From the NCBI GenBank assembly GCA_012934845.2, contig WNNJ02003471.1:62001-126000 (forward strand): 64,000 bases of DNA, given 5' to 3'. A program made the translations under genes and the position numbers. This document shows positions 23,155 to 35,252 of this stretch, piece by piece. How positions within the stretch are numbered: the stretch's first letter is position 1; each line of letters begins with the position of its first letter. This DNA is from Pomphorhynchus laevis. Lineage: Eukaryota > Acanthocephala > Palaeacanthocephala > Echinorhynchida > Pomphorhynchidae. The notes beneath the pieces are model-generated. The model was not told the DNA's origin. It worked only from the letters and a program-made list of their open reading frames with translations, and did not search any database.

Positions 23155-23265
23155 AGGATTAGAGGTCATCAGGAGGAACTGCTATGCTATCAGGTTTCGG
23201 CCCCTAACTCCTTTACCCAACATAGCAGCGGGGCCAAGTACATGCTAATGATGTATTTCCTCTGA
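23155..23265 (-). repeat. Conserved structured core of the YIDD-RT element
   Basis: Reading the reverse strand, the boxes GAAAC (23198-23194) and CTGATGA (23172-23166) start 26 nt apart, as in five other copies. See the copy at 57925-58030 for the pairing pattern. Confidence 0.6.
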
Positions 23266-24334
23266 TAAAACTATCTAGTATCTTATTCTAATACAAAGTA
23301 TATTATTTATTATCCATCCATAAAATTTTCCCGCTAATAATTTAAATTTATTTTTAATATTATTGTGTTGATTAATATATTTTACTATTTTCTATTGATG
23401 TTATTTTTATAGTAACCTAGTTTAAAATATGTATCTATTAAATTATTAAATGATTTTGAAGAAAGCCAATATCATTACATATTGTTGCAATTCTTAAAAT
23501 TTCATTATTTAATGTATTATATTTTATATTATATGGTATGCATGAATGCTCATGCAAAAATATGTTTCTTGTAAATTTAAATATGTCATCTTTACGATAT
23601 AAATTAATAGTAGTTTTAGTTAATGTTAATTTAATGTTCATATCTAGATATACACCTTCTTTATCATTAATATTGGTTTTGTTAAGAACAAGGCTACCTT
23701 AGATAAATTTGTTCACTAATTGAATAAAAATTAGTAGAATTAAATACACATATATCATCAATGTATCGAAACATATATTTCATATATTTATATTGTTTAG
23801 ATTTAGTTTTTACACAATTATGAACAAATTCATATTCTATAAAGCTTAATTTATATATTATACTATTTTCTATATGATATAAATCAACACAATTTTATTA
23901 CAAATTACACAAATACGTGATAATGACGTATTTCCTCTGATGAAATTTGATTATATAGTATCTTATTCTAATACAAAGTATATTATTTATTATCCATGAA
24001 TAACAATTTGCCACTTAAGAGTTTAAATTTATTCTTTATATTATTGTGTTGATTTATATATTTTACTATTTTCTGCTTGATGTATCTATTAAATCATTTA
24101 AATGATTTTGAAGCAAGCCAATATAAAATCAGCTAACTGAGTCTACGTATTTAATATAATTATAAAATAAACAAAACATTAATGCTAAATCAAAATTTAA
24201 TAATTTAATAATAAAATTAATAATTGTTTTTAGATTTTCTATAATTTAAATCAAGTTAAAATAAAAAAATGAAATTTAAAATAAACGTCATTTTTATGAA
24301 TTGACTAATAAATAACAGACGTTGTATCAGAATA

Positions 24335-24445
24335 AGAATTAGAGGTCATCAGGAGGAACTGCTATGCTATCAGGTTTCGGCCCCTAACTCCTCTACCCAA
24401 CATATCAGCGGGGCCAAATACATGCTAATGATGTATTTCCTCTGA
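24335..24445 (-). repeat. Conserved structured core, second reverse copy
   Basis: GAAAC at 24378-24374 and CTGATGA at 24352-24346 start 26 nt apart. It is nearly identical to the 23155-23265 copy, apart from a change in the CTGCTATG segment. Confidence 0.6.
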
Positions 24446-24740
24446 TAAAACTATCTAGTATCTTATTCTAATACAAAGTATATTATTTATTATCCATCCA
24501 TAAAAATTTGCCACTTAAGAGTTTAAATTTATTTTTAATATTATTGTGTTGATTTATATATTTTACTATTTTCTGCTTGATGTTATTTTTATAGTAACCT
24601 AGTTTAAAATATGTATCTATTAAATTATTTAAATGATTTTGAAGAAAGCCAATATCATTACATATTATGCAATTCTTAAAATTTAATGTATTATATTTAA
24701 TATTATTAATATTTCAACAGCATACAAAAACATAGCTTAA

Positions 24741-24863
24741 TTGGCTGGTGACATTATTGGCAATGAGAAAGATGCCGATGGTGATTTAGGTGAAGAAGAT
24801 GACGATGAGGAGGACGAGGCTGAAGATTATCCAGATGACGACAATGAAGCAGATAACGCATAG
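24741..24863 (+). pseudogene. Acidic-tail gene fragment
   Basis: A 40-codon stretch ends in TAG 24861-24863 and reads GEEDDDEEDEAEDYPDDD after a short GDIIGNEKDADGD lead. Such a run resembles the acidic C-terminal region of prothymosin or histone-chaperone type proteins. There is no start codon, and the upstream text is the AT-rich end of a repeat copy. It is probably a captured or retrocopied fragment, or the last exon of a gene whose other exons I cannot find. Confidence 0.35.
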
Positions 24864-24869
24864 GATTTA

Positions 24870-25100
24870 AATCGTCCGGTGGAAGATAACTAAAAAATCA
24901 CATAACACGACGAAGATGTTCAATAAGCTAAACTTTTCTATAATTTATGTTGCTGTTTACTCATATTGACATTAATATTTTGTTCATCCATCTTGTGGTA
25001 TATGACATCCTGAAAAAGAGAGAGAGTTATACAACTTAAACTACTACCATTTTCAAAAGAGATATTGTCTTACTCTTGTTTCTTTAATTATCTTGTACAG
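24870..25100. other. Spacer
   Basis: No feature recognised. Confidence 0.3.
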
Positions 25101-28100
25101 TTGATGTTCGTGTTTACAGACTGGAAAAGTAACTGCAAAAATAATTAAAATAAACAAATCTTCATAAATATGAAAAAGCAGCACTCCTAATTACGTCCTC
25201 CATGGGTAAATTCTTTTTAAATTCGGCTAAACTGTTACAATAAACAGTTGTATCTTTAAGCTTATTTCATAATCTGACCACTCGACGATCAAACTTGACT
25301 GCTCTTGATTTCCTTACCCTATATCTTCGCATGCTAAGACCATGACCTCGGAGCACATCCGATGCTCGCAGATGAATGTACCATCGAAGGGGATGATTCG
25401 ATTGATTTAAAATTCGACAAACCACACGCATGTCGATGTACGGCCGGGTTTACGTGACGGTCTCAAGCCGAAGTAGTATTAGTCTTTCAAGGTAGGACAA
25501 TGATTTCGACATCGGTGCTAGCCTGATGGATTTAGGAAGTATCCTCTCTGAACGAATATATTCTATTGAATTAAGGGAGTACACACAAAGAGCAGCATAC
25601 TTTTGCTCAAAACATGAAAAAATTAGAGGACGAAGGGCAATTGGGTGAAGTGTGACGAAAGTCTAATCCTACAAACCATCTTATAATCATTAACACACAT
25701 GTTGAGTATATGTGGCAGAAATCAAATCATTGTTTATCCACACTATCAAGTCCTTATGGCAACGCGTTCTAAATCGCTGCCTTAATAACTTGATAGTTAT
25801 AAATAGGTAATTATTGATATTGAGCAACTCCGCCAAAAACACGTAAATGTTTGCATTTTGATATATTCACAGCTAATTTATTTAGAACAGACAACTTTCC
25901 GACTTCATCAAAGTCCCATGCATAATAGCTATATCACAGAGTAAATGAATCGCCCTCCATATTTTAAAATCATTTGCATACAAAATCATCAGAGACTCGA
26001 TGAATTCGTGGAGATCGTTGATGTATACACTGTATAAGAAGGGGTCCAATACTGAACCTTAAGCACCTATAAAAGGGGCCCAATACTGAACCTTAGAGCA
26101 TCTCTATATTACATGGCCGTGAAGAAAAATTGAAATTATCTACATGTAAATAATAACTGGTATTGCATAAAAACGACTGTATTCATCTATCAATCATAAA
26201 TAGAATACCACCTTTTGATAGTTTTATAAGGAGCAATTCGTGATGTACTTTGTCGAATGCTTTTGAAAAATCAAAAAATATAATGTCGGTATCAGTTGAG
26301 CCTGCTCTTTTAGCTGACCAATCGAGATTGGCTGCAAGTGAATTTGTGACAGTCGAATATCCCTTACGAAAACTATGTTACTCAGAAACTAATGCATTTT
26401 TCTCATTATAAAAGTTAACCATATAACCATGTATGATACGCTCTAGCATTCTACAATATAAACAAGTGATACTTACTGGTCTATAATTGTCAACTGAAGA
26501 TCGATCACCTTTTTTAAAAATGGGGTGAATTACTGATTATATCAACTTTTTTGGAAGAATCGTATCAATAATAGATTGCCGAAATATGGCACAAATAGGA
26601 TTACATATTGAACTTGCTAATCTACGAAGATATACTGAAGGCCACAAATCAGTACCTTAGGAGCTTATCTCTTTCAGACGATGTTTCTCAACTAAAACTT
26701 TGGCAGGAGTTATCAAAATAGTAGTGTTAAAACCCATGAATGCATTACAAGCTTCTCTTATCATATAACTTTACTGTAGTGGTTCAGAGTACTCGTTTGT
26801 AGGCTCTCCATCCATATAAAAATGTGTTAAGAACAATTCAGCAAGGTCATTATAAGTAACGCTATCAAAATATTGACCTATTGAATTATTAGCGTCCCTA
26901 CCGCGATGCACATATTGAAAAAGAGCTTTGGGATCGTGTTTACAACTGTTAGCTAGACCATTCTTAAACACTGCACTTATGCCTTTTAAATGAATTAAGG
27001 AAATTTCTAGCCCACTTGTAAGCACCGTATTCACAAACTCCTGTCTTTAAAAATTTGAAAGTGGAGTCACGAGCCTTTATTGCTGTAGCCAGCTCTGTAT
27101 CAAACCAAAAATCGCTTTTTCGACAAGTCTTTGATCTCATATGTGGTAATAGAACACGCAGAGAATAGAGAGCTAAGCGAAAATGATTCCATGCCACTTT
27201 AAATCCGACAACAGCTGGATCGCGCCAGCATACCCTCTCAAGCATGGATGTAATAACACCATAGTTTGCTCTGAAGACATTAATCTGACGTTTGTCACAA
27301 ATATGATTAATTACCATCGTTTGTGTACTTATCCGAACTATAACTGCACAATGATCAGATGTACTAACTGGAGCATCATACTGAATACTACTTATTGCCT
27401 TACTGTCCGTAAATAAGCATATATCGAGAAGGGAAGAACTACTCTCTGAGAAACGAGTACGGGCATTAACATATTAAGCAAGACCACAATAAGTAAAACA
27501 CTCCATAAGGTTGCAAGATTCTCCATCACAAGTAGAAAGTACCCTATTCGTACTCCACTCAAAATCCGGCATATTCATATCCCCGATTATCAAGGTGTCG
27601 TAATTGCCGTAGTATACAACTCGATATCTTCAATGATTTTCTTTGATATTGCCCTAGTAGCGTAAACACAACAGCCAATATGACAAATGAGCTGTTAAAA
27701 ACCTTCATCTAATACCACAAAATCTCAACTATATCAAGAGACGACCTACTCAAAACATGCATCTTAATATCGTTTCCCACGAAAAGAGCAACACAACCAC
27801 TCCTAGCCCCTATCCGATCAGTACGGAACGAAGAATAGCTTGGGATATATATTTCGTTATATCTTTATTCACACAAATACAATAAACTTTAACACTTTCA
27901 GCAGTCTTGAACATTCCAGATCCTAAATCATCTAGACACTTATATGCAATAGGTCATTGCCACATCCTTTCATGTTCACAAGAGATGACACATCTAATGG
28001 TATTCAACTTATTCGAGTGTGCCCCTCACTACATGAAAATTTTTAACACAAATTGTTTTAACTAAGATCAACACGAGTTCTTTCCTAGCTTTCGATAGTT

Positions 28101-28660
28101 TCTCTCTTTGCCAAGCATCAAGATCTTTCAAAAGACGGACATTATATCCTTTTAGACGGAATGAATTACCAAGGATCACGGATCAACTCAGCATGAAACT
28201 GCTCTTTAAATATAACCTTGAGTAAACGTGGCCTAGATAGAACGTACCAAAGAACGTACTTAATTTGATAACGTACTTGCGCGTTCTTATATTAAACATT
28301 CTCTCACATTGGCCAGGATAATATATCTACATCTATCAGCAACACGTTTCCTAAGCAAAAATTGGTTGCACCCAATGTTATTTTCATTAATTCTTGGTTC
28401 GGGGCCGTCACGTGGCACTGCGGATCGTGGAAGTTTACTTATGATAGACACGTCGGTTTTCTCTTTGGAAGTGTCATCATCGGACAAGACAATTCTCACC
28501 GCATATCGTAACAGCGACACCACATAAAAGGCGACATAGACTCAATCTATTTGGCTTAGGTAGCAAATTCATATCTCTACAACATATAGAATCGGATCTT
28601 GAGACAGTTGGTGCATGCATTAGAACATCCTTTGTGACACCATCATCCCTAAAAGTCAAG
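25100..28660 (-). mobile_element. CR1-like LINE, reverse strand, decayed
   Basis: Going down the reverse strand: ORF2 middle at 27317-26771 (SDFWFDTELATAIKARDS and ALFQYVHRGRD), then RT motifs near 26500-26250 (GDRSSVDNYRPVS, IIFFDFSKAFDKVHHE) and LGPLLYSVYINDL near 26030. The C-terminus at 25400-25190 reads RASDVLRGHGLSMRRYR. Frames are short and interrupted. A direct repeat of about 33 bp at 26039-26100 duplicates the GPLL region. The part above 27500 is probably endonuclease and ORF1, but little is readable. Confidence 0.7.
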
Positions 28661-28679
28661 CCTATGTTTATTGAATTAT

Positions 28680-28930
28680 TTCAATCCTTGATGAGTGATG
28701 TATAGATTCACAAGACCTTTCGTTACTTTGATTCTACTCTCCATGTCCAAGAGTAGATGATGAATGTTTATATTTTCTTATTTTTTATTGTGATCAGTTA
28801 AACAATCAGAACTTTTATTTAAATCAGTTGAACAATCAGAACTTTTACTCTATTCAACTTTTACTAAGATGCAACTATTGCTCTATGCTTGTATTGTTGT
28901 CTTGTATAATATTTTTAAAATATTAAAATT
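28680..28930 (+). repeat. LINE 3'-tail fragment
   Basis: CTCTATGCTTGTATTGTTGT followed by CTTGTATAAT at 28890-28920 repeats the 3' tail at 22893-22930, the end of the CR1-like LINE at 21060-22940. A 26-bp direct repeat (AACAATCAGAACTTTTA) precedes it. Confidence 0.5.
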
Positions 28931-29192
28931 TTTCCCATTCAAAAATAATTATTCAGAATACATCGTTGTACAGAACCTCATTCGCGTAGCCCGTATGCAA
29001 AGAGAAGCTGCAGATACCAAGTCCAGGCTTATCTTTTAAATAGAATAGAATAGAATTTATTTAGAGTGGCCTTTGTGGTAAAATAGAACCATTTACAGGC
29101 CCACTATAAAAATTAAAAGACAAGTTTACGTCCGATGAATGTTTGAACTTGTATGTAGAGTTATTGAATTGATTGCGGCTGAAAGTGTTATT

Positions 29193-31666
29193 TTATTCGT
29201 TTGCAAGAAGTATGGCGATCAAGGAAGTTTTGAAGTGTTTAAGCGACGTCAATGATTTTGTGTATCGAGGAAGTTTGTTCCAAAGGCGTGGTGCAGCGAT
29301 GATGAACGCACGATATCCGTGATTACCGTTGTGACGAGGGACGAAAAGCGAGTAGGAGCGATGACTTCTTAGGGAGAGACCAGTCGTCATATAGGATGCG
29401 CTATCAGGAAGATATAGATAAGGAGGGTTGTGCCGGAATTTGATTTGCCATGCAAGTGTGATAATTTGAGAGGTTATGCGGCTCGGAATGTCGAGCCAGT
29501 TAAGGATGCGGAGGGTGTTGGAGATGACTCTAGCAGCCGTGTGCAGAATCCTTTGTAAATAGTGAAATTGATATGCTGGACAGTTTACGAGAAGACCTAA
29601 GCAATATTCTAGACGAGGCATGAAAAGGCTGGAGATTAAAATAGCTGTCGATTTGACGTCGAGGTTTATACGGACACTTCGGATGTCACGGAGGATGAGG
29701 GAGCATGAACTGATCTTGCTACGAATGAAAGGCAGAAACGAGAGATTATTGTCAAAAGGGACACCGAGGATTGTCATGATAGTTACTTCTGGTAGACGGA
29801 AATTGTGTATGCATACTGGAAAATACTTAAAAACATACGGATTGAACAAAGATATGCGTGAATAGCAGAGAGGCAAGACGATGCATCGGAAGCGTGGTTG
29901 GATGCAGATGTGAGTGTGCATGATGCATAGATTACTATATCGTCAGCGTACTGAATAACTTCAAAGCCGAAAGGGACCACGATGGAAGATAAATCACCAA
30001 GAAGAAGGGTGAAAAGAAGCGGCCCTAGAACGGATCCTTGTGGTACACCGCAGCTGAGAGGAACCGGCGCAGAAGAGTTGGAGTTGGAGACTACGTGATA
30101 AGAGCGATTTGAGAGGTAGATTTGAACCAAGAAATGACATGAGACGAGAAGCAGTAACGTTGTCTGAGACATGAGAGAAGTATAGTGTGATCAACTACAT
30201 CAAAGGCGGAGGATAAATCAAGTGAAATTACAAGGCTTACTAGATGTTTGTCAAGAGCAAGAAGTAGATCATTGAAGAGTTTTGTGCATGCGGTCATAGT
30301 AGAATGTTGTGGTCGATATGCTGATTGAAAAGGTGTAAACATAGAATTTGATGATATGTAGTTGCCTACCTGTCTGAGGATGAGACGCTCGAAAAGTTTT
30401 GAGATGGTCGGAAGGTTTGATATTGGTCTATAGGAGGAGGCGGAACTTGGATCAAGATGATGCTTCTTTAATAATGGGCGAACTATGGCATGTTTGAACG
30501 ACGAAGGGTAGTGTGATAAATGGATAGACATGTTGAAGACACTTTTGAGATAAGGGCTGATGGTGTCACTTAGTAACTTTAGAATGTATGTTGGAACAGG
30601 ATCGAGAGAAGAGGTTGAATTGGGTAATCGTGCTAGGGCATCAGATACGCTTTCGATAGATAAAAGTGAAAAGTAAAACAGTTCAGTATGATATGGGGCA
30701 AGGTAGGAGAAACTAGAAGATAATGGTACGTGGATTGAGGTCAAAGTTCGAGCTATTTTGCGTTGCAAATGAGATGCGAATTCGTTGGAAGAGATAGAGA
30801 TAGACGTGACGGATTTGTTTCTACTCAAAAGGTTATTAATGGATTTCCACGCGTATTGATGATTGTCACGCAAAGATGTTTTGCTTTGCCAGTATGAGGA
30901 GCATTTTGAGTTCAAAAGATATCGGTATTTGCGTCGAAATTCGAGGTATTCTGAGTAAGATGAGTTTAATAGCTCGGTGATATTACGACGACGGAATCTT
31001 GAGTGTATTCGGTGAAGGTGTCGTAAGGAGCGCTTGGCTATTCGGCAATCGCTATTGAACCAGGGCGCTCCTGACTGACGGAGGGGCATACATTGTTTGA
31101 ACGGCAAAATCATATCGAGTATGCCAATAAGTTCAGTGCTGTACATGTTGGTTAAGTCGTCAAGTGAAGTGTTAGTAAAGGCGGCAAAAATTAGGAGTGG
31201 GAACAAGAGAAGGTTTAATACGCAATTTATTCAGATGAAGTTGTTTCCATGGACGATATATATGGGGATGAGTAGGGTGTGAAGGATCATTGGTTTTAAT
31301 GTTAATGGTGAGAAGGTAATGGTCGGATAGGCCCACATCTTTCACAGAAACAGTGCTGCAAGTAGACGATGATTGAACAAAGATGCAATCAATGGTGCCA
31401 CCTTGGATATGAGTGGATTCAGTAGGGATATATCTGAAGCCAAAGTCTGATAATGTCTTGAGTAGGTGTGACGAGTGAGCGCATGATGGTCTGTCAAGTC
31501 GAATGTTGAGGTCACCAAGAATAATGACGGGATATGATGTAATGCTTAGGTTAGAGAGCATATCAAAGAGTTCGTCAAAGAATGTAAGACATGGCGCAGA
31601 TGAGCCTGGTCGATAGATAAGGGCGAAACAAATTCGTCTACTGAAGTGTATAGCGTTAAAGCACAT
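29193..31666 (-). pseudogene. ORF2 of the CR1/L2-like LINE (endonuclease + RT)
   Basis: Frames in order on the reverse strand. 31666-31172 is the endonuclease, with ALIYRPGSS, ILGDLNIRLD and the catalytic GLSDHYLL (SDH). 31206-30091 runs from the linker to the RT fingers, with SSLDPVPTYILK, ASSYRPISNLP, FQSAYRPQHST and VISLDLSSAFDVVDHTILL. 30172-29783 holds the palm, with GVPQGSVLGPLLF and the catalytic QYADDIVIY. 29921-29193 is the C-terminal domain, with YCLGLLVNCPAYQFHYLQRI and APRLWNKLP, ending at a stop near 29193. The SDH and YADD boxes are intact. About three frameshifts make it inactive as it stands. Confidence 0.85.
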
Positions 31667-31853
31667 CAGCTCGAATGACTAGGGACAACTGGAAAGTTTA
31701 GAACATGTAACAATATAGCGGGCAAAGAAAAGGAAAGTAGACCACCATGGTTGATTCTTCCTGCATCACCATGTTGAGCACGTTCAGCAACGTTTAGGTT
31801 AAGCGATACGAGTCTTCGAATGGATATGTCGTTTGTGGAATGTCAAGATTCGG

Positions 31854-33226
31854 TTAGGCAGAGAAGTGAAAGTGAGTTATTTTGGAAGACTTCGAGAACA
31901 AGTTAAAGTTTGTGGAGTAAGGAACGAATGTTGATGAGACCGATTGTAGTGAGTATTTAGAAGGAGAATTCAGGGAGGATGATTTGGAGTTAAATGGCGC
32001 GAAACAACCCAAGGAAGAGGATGGAGAATCAGACAATTTTTGCCTCGTTGTTGTTTGCGATTTATCATGATGCCATATGGAGGGTGGTGATATATTTGCT
32101 TGAATTTTGGCGGAGATTAAATGATTTTTTTGCAAACGAATAACTCGGTTATTGCGAATTATAAATTTATGCGAAGGATCCGCCAAACGTTTTTCGTGTA
32201 ATTGTTTCCTGAGTAATTTTAGTGCTTTCACCTCAGGTGGTGAGAGATCCGGGCTTACATAAGCGTTGTGAAATCGAGTCGATTCTCTCAGTTTGTAGGC
32301 ATTATTCAGAATTATCGTGGTGGTTGCTTCATCAGATGTAACAAGTATCCACGGAGGAATATCTTGACGTTTTGCAGGGAGTCGGCGTAAATACAAACGA
32401 CATGTGGATGCACAAGACACGTTCAACGATGCGATAAGATCCGATACTAAATCAAGATCGTCTGATGAATTAGGTAGTCCACGTATTATTACGTTTGACA
32501 AGCGCCGTTGTTGCCTATCACATGCTTGAATTATTGTTAGGGGAGATGTTGATTGACCATCGAATTGAGATGTTGCGAGTACTGAGCGAGTCACTTCTTT
32601 GCGGATAATAGATGCGAAAGTTTGACGAGGTATTGAGAACTCTGGATTAGAAGTTGGCACGGAAGGCGAAGAAGTGAGATAGAGGAATTGGCGCTCGCTA
32701 ACGACTCTTTTAAGTCGGATAATAACTTAGCGGAACATAACCCACACAGAAAATCTCGTGTGAAAAATTCCCTGGAAACTTGGCATGGCACTTTTACGGA
32801 AGAATATATCGGACAATCCAACGCGGTACACTTTAAATCTAGTGAAACAAACTCCCCTTGTGTGATAATAGGTGACAACGTTGGTAATACACAGTTTGGA
32901 ATCTGTATAGCGCTAGCAGCAAGAGAAGGATTGAATTGCAACACAGAATCTCCAAGACGAGTTGTTGAGATGTCGTTGTAGAGTAATGTGGAATTTTCAC
33001 TATTTAGAGGTAGATGGCTTTCTACAGATCGTGATCGGTTTATTTCTTTAGAATTACCGTTTTCACAGTTTTGAGCATAACAGTCCACGCAAGTACGACC
33101 AGCTTTAGCACAGATGCAACTTCGACATATTGAGTTTTTACTGTTACAGGAACAGCAACGTGACGAAGTAGACATTACTCGGTTGGATGTTCTTGAAATA
33201 GTTTTGCTTGCATTGGTTTGCTCCAT
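31854..33226 (-). pseudogene. ORF1 of the CR1/L2-like LINE
   Basis: Two overlapping frames, 33226-32591 and 32660-31854, together cover ORF1, so one frameshift near 32600-32660 is implied. The N-terminus has a cysteine cluster (CCSCNSKNSICRSCICAKAG, then CVDCYAQNC), a likely zinc-binding knot. A second cysteine motif, RDFLCGLCSAK, is shared with the LINE at 6340. The second frame has an RRM-like region starting LSNVIIRGLPNSSDD, followed by LYLRRLPAKR and a basic helix KALKLLRKQLHEKR. Such proteins bind the element RNA. Confidence 0.75.
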
Positions 33227-33299
33227 CTGTCGCGGTTGTCGTTTGTGCCAATTGTCGTTTGTGTCGCGGTTGTTGTATTCACTTTAGATTGCAAGATGT

Positions 33300-33560
33300 T
33301 TGTTATCAAGAAAATTTTTACTTCTTATCCTCAAACCGGTAAATCTTTATCCTTAAACGACTTATTGCTCTAAATTAGTAGCCATTGACTCGTTCGAAAT
33401 TTTTTGCTATGAATCTTAAAACCTTGTTAGACTCTTGTCCAATTTTACCAACACCCAAAAATGTTATATTCATGAAGATTTTCATTTCGATTTCTGTAAT
33501 CCGTTCATTATATTTTGCCATCTTACACTGCTCGTGATATGCGTGAATCAAAGTGGGGCT
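33300..33560. other. Spacer
   Basis: No feature recognised. Confidence 0.3.
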
Positions 33561-33571
33561 TTTCAGAGGTA

Positions 33572-34260
33572 TTATGGTGCAAGAGGATTATAAACGCAAA
33601 CGTCCAAGAAAGACCGCACCAGATTACATACAAATAAATTAACGAGCGTCACGTCAGATCGAGCTTGATCAAATATACATGCTGCTGTCATATAGAACTT
33701 ATAGGATGGTGGGATATGCTGCAAGATAGGTTTGATACTTACATATCTGCCTACGTTCGACAACTCACCTGTAAGAATAATCGTAATAGTGTCATGCCTG
33801 ATCAACGTTGTCCCTGCAGTACAACATGACAAACAATGTGATACTGTAAATTCGGAGCCGCGTGAACAAACACGCGGGATCTGCTTAGGTTTAAGTCCAT
33901 ATCAAACACGAACCACATTTCGGAACTGTTGTGAATTCAGTGTCCATATATTCCGTGTACTGGGATACCGTCAGGCATGCGGAAGCTCCCTTCTCGCATG
34001 CGTAATTCATTAAATTTAATGCACCTGGATCCATTGTGTTCTTTATCATCTCAATCTTACAGGACAGGTTTGCACGTTTATCTGTCATAATCAGTTTTGT
34101 AATGGGTGTTTGTGGTATGTTACATGCCCTTACTCTGCCCATTTCTAGTAATGGTCCACAAATTTGTCCTGATTTGACATATTCCGTAGTGACATCTTGA
34201 TAATGTTCAATATCCCCAGCCTTACATGTCTCACAGGCAACATATAAATTGAGTTATATC
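33572..34260 (-). pseudogene. Unidentified cysteine-bearing coding remnant
   Basis: Two adjacent reverse-strand frames, the upper around 34142-33891 and the lower 33832-33572, have amino-acid composition and codon texture of real coding sequence. The upper reads on from ACETCKAG near 34240 through SGQICGPLL to EKGASACLTVSQYTEY and VPKCGSCLIW. Evenly spaced cysteines suggest an extracellular or lumenal domain. I cannot name the family. It could be part of a host secreted protein, a viral glycoprotein-type fossil, or exons of an unrecognised gene. It is flanked by LINEs on both sides and has no clear start or signal peptide. Confidence 0.35.
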
Positions 34261-34539
34261 TCCGTTGTGAATTATTGTTTATTATATATAGTATAAAGTT
34301 ATCAGATTCATAGTGCACGATTTCATTTCCTATAGCATTTATCGGCTCATAACTGCGCGTTTATGATATTCAGAAGACAATAAGATACTCAAAATTATAT
34401 CCACGAGTTCCAACATTCATCCACCAGGATGATCTGGGATAATAGTATCGCTGTAAAGATAGTTATGCTTTGCGATAGTCAGACTGTTTCGCACACTGAA
34501 TATTAAGATAAAGATTTTCTTAAAAAACCAATCTTAGTG

Positions 34540-34790
34540 TTATATAACAACTAAAAAATATAATAAAAAGAAACTTGTATCAAAAATACAGGAATAAAAA
34601 GTTAGTTAACCATTCGCGATTAAGGTCTTTACCAATCTTTAAGGCCTCAGGTCCAGCGGGATCTGAGCCCATCAGCTAATCCAACACGCCGCTCTTCGAC
34701 TGAACCACCCGGGGTCTTTCACCCCCCCCCGAATAATCCAATCAAGGCGGACGATGCTTGGTAATCGCAAGATTAGTTGAAACGCAATTC
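34540..34790 (-). mobile_element. Jockey/I-like LINE 3' end, truncated copy
   Basis: The reverse strand reads the last ORF2 codons of the Jockey/I-like family (VRLDWII, then KDPGWFSRRAA and PLDLRP before TAA) and the start of its 3' UTR. Everything upstream is missing, the usual 5' truncation. A run of about ten C (G on the reverse strand) at 34720-34730 distinguishes it. Confidence 0.75.
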
Positions 34791-34799
34791 CAAAATTTT

Positions 34800-35250
34800 G
34801 TCCTGCCATTATCAAACCTCTTTGTCTGTAACTATCTTTTATTTGTACACTTTTTAGTAAATTATTCGTATAAAAAATACTACGTGTTCGATATCTTTAG
34901 CAATTGTTCGATATCCAACTAATGATAGCAGTTGGCTATCGAAAATTCGATATTTAAATAAAATTTTATATTTCACTCTCTCCACTTATCAATAACAGAA
35001 ATCAATGAGTGAACAGTCAATTTATAATACTATGCTTATTACAGTATTTCTAAGATCAATTAGTGATTCTTTAATTTCCTTCTTAAAATAGAAGAAATCT
35101 CTGATATTTATATAATCATTGAGTCTATAATAATTCTAGCAATATGCATAATAATCCACCAAGTCAAATGAAATTCGAATGTATTTATTTACATAATTTA
35201 AGTATTCGATCCTTTGGTTTTATGTGCATCTTATAAATTTGTAAATTTGT
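34800..35250. other. AT-rich region upstream of MIC10
   Basis: No repeat or coding frame seen; the likely MIC10 promoter lies here. The pair TTGTTCGATATC/ATCGAATTTTCGATA near 34890-34960 gives weak inverted symmetry. Confidence 0.35.
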
Positions 35251-35252
35251 AG

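Larger units (their letters stand above)
22950..24710 (-). mobile_element. YIDD-RT element (Penelope-like?), reverse-strand remains in tandem
   Basis: On the reverse strand an RT remnant around 23870-23440 reads MKYMFRYIDDICVFN, then LNKTNINDKEGVYLDM and INLYRKDDIFKF. It is followed by the conserved core at 23265-23155 and the tail to about 23040. A second, shorter copy has its core at 24445-24335 and a tail ending near 24125. A 5' scrap of a third lies at 24110-23905. The YIDD box and the long spacing to the LYRK motif resemble Penelope-like RTs, but I cannot fix the family without a search. All copies are broken. Confidence 0.6.
29040..33300 (-). mobile_element. CR1/L2-like LINE, nearly full length, reverse strand
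   Basis: This is the best preserved LINE in the window. From 33300 downwards: a 5' UTR with an ACAAACGACAA repeat, ORF1 (33226-31854), ORF2 (31666-29193), and a 3' end formed by repeats of TTCTA at 29060-29040, the short-repeat tail usual for CR1/L2 elements. A handful of frameshifts split ORF2, and ORF1 is split once near 32600. Divergence is modest, so this is probably the youngest large LINE here. Confidence 0.85.

Noticed and set aside
23438-23641. Reverse-strand frame MNIKLTLTKTTINLYRK as a host gene
   Set aside because: It matches the RT remnant of the forward copy at 57690 and is part of the mobile element.
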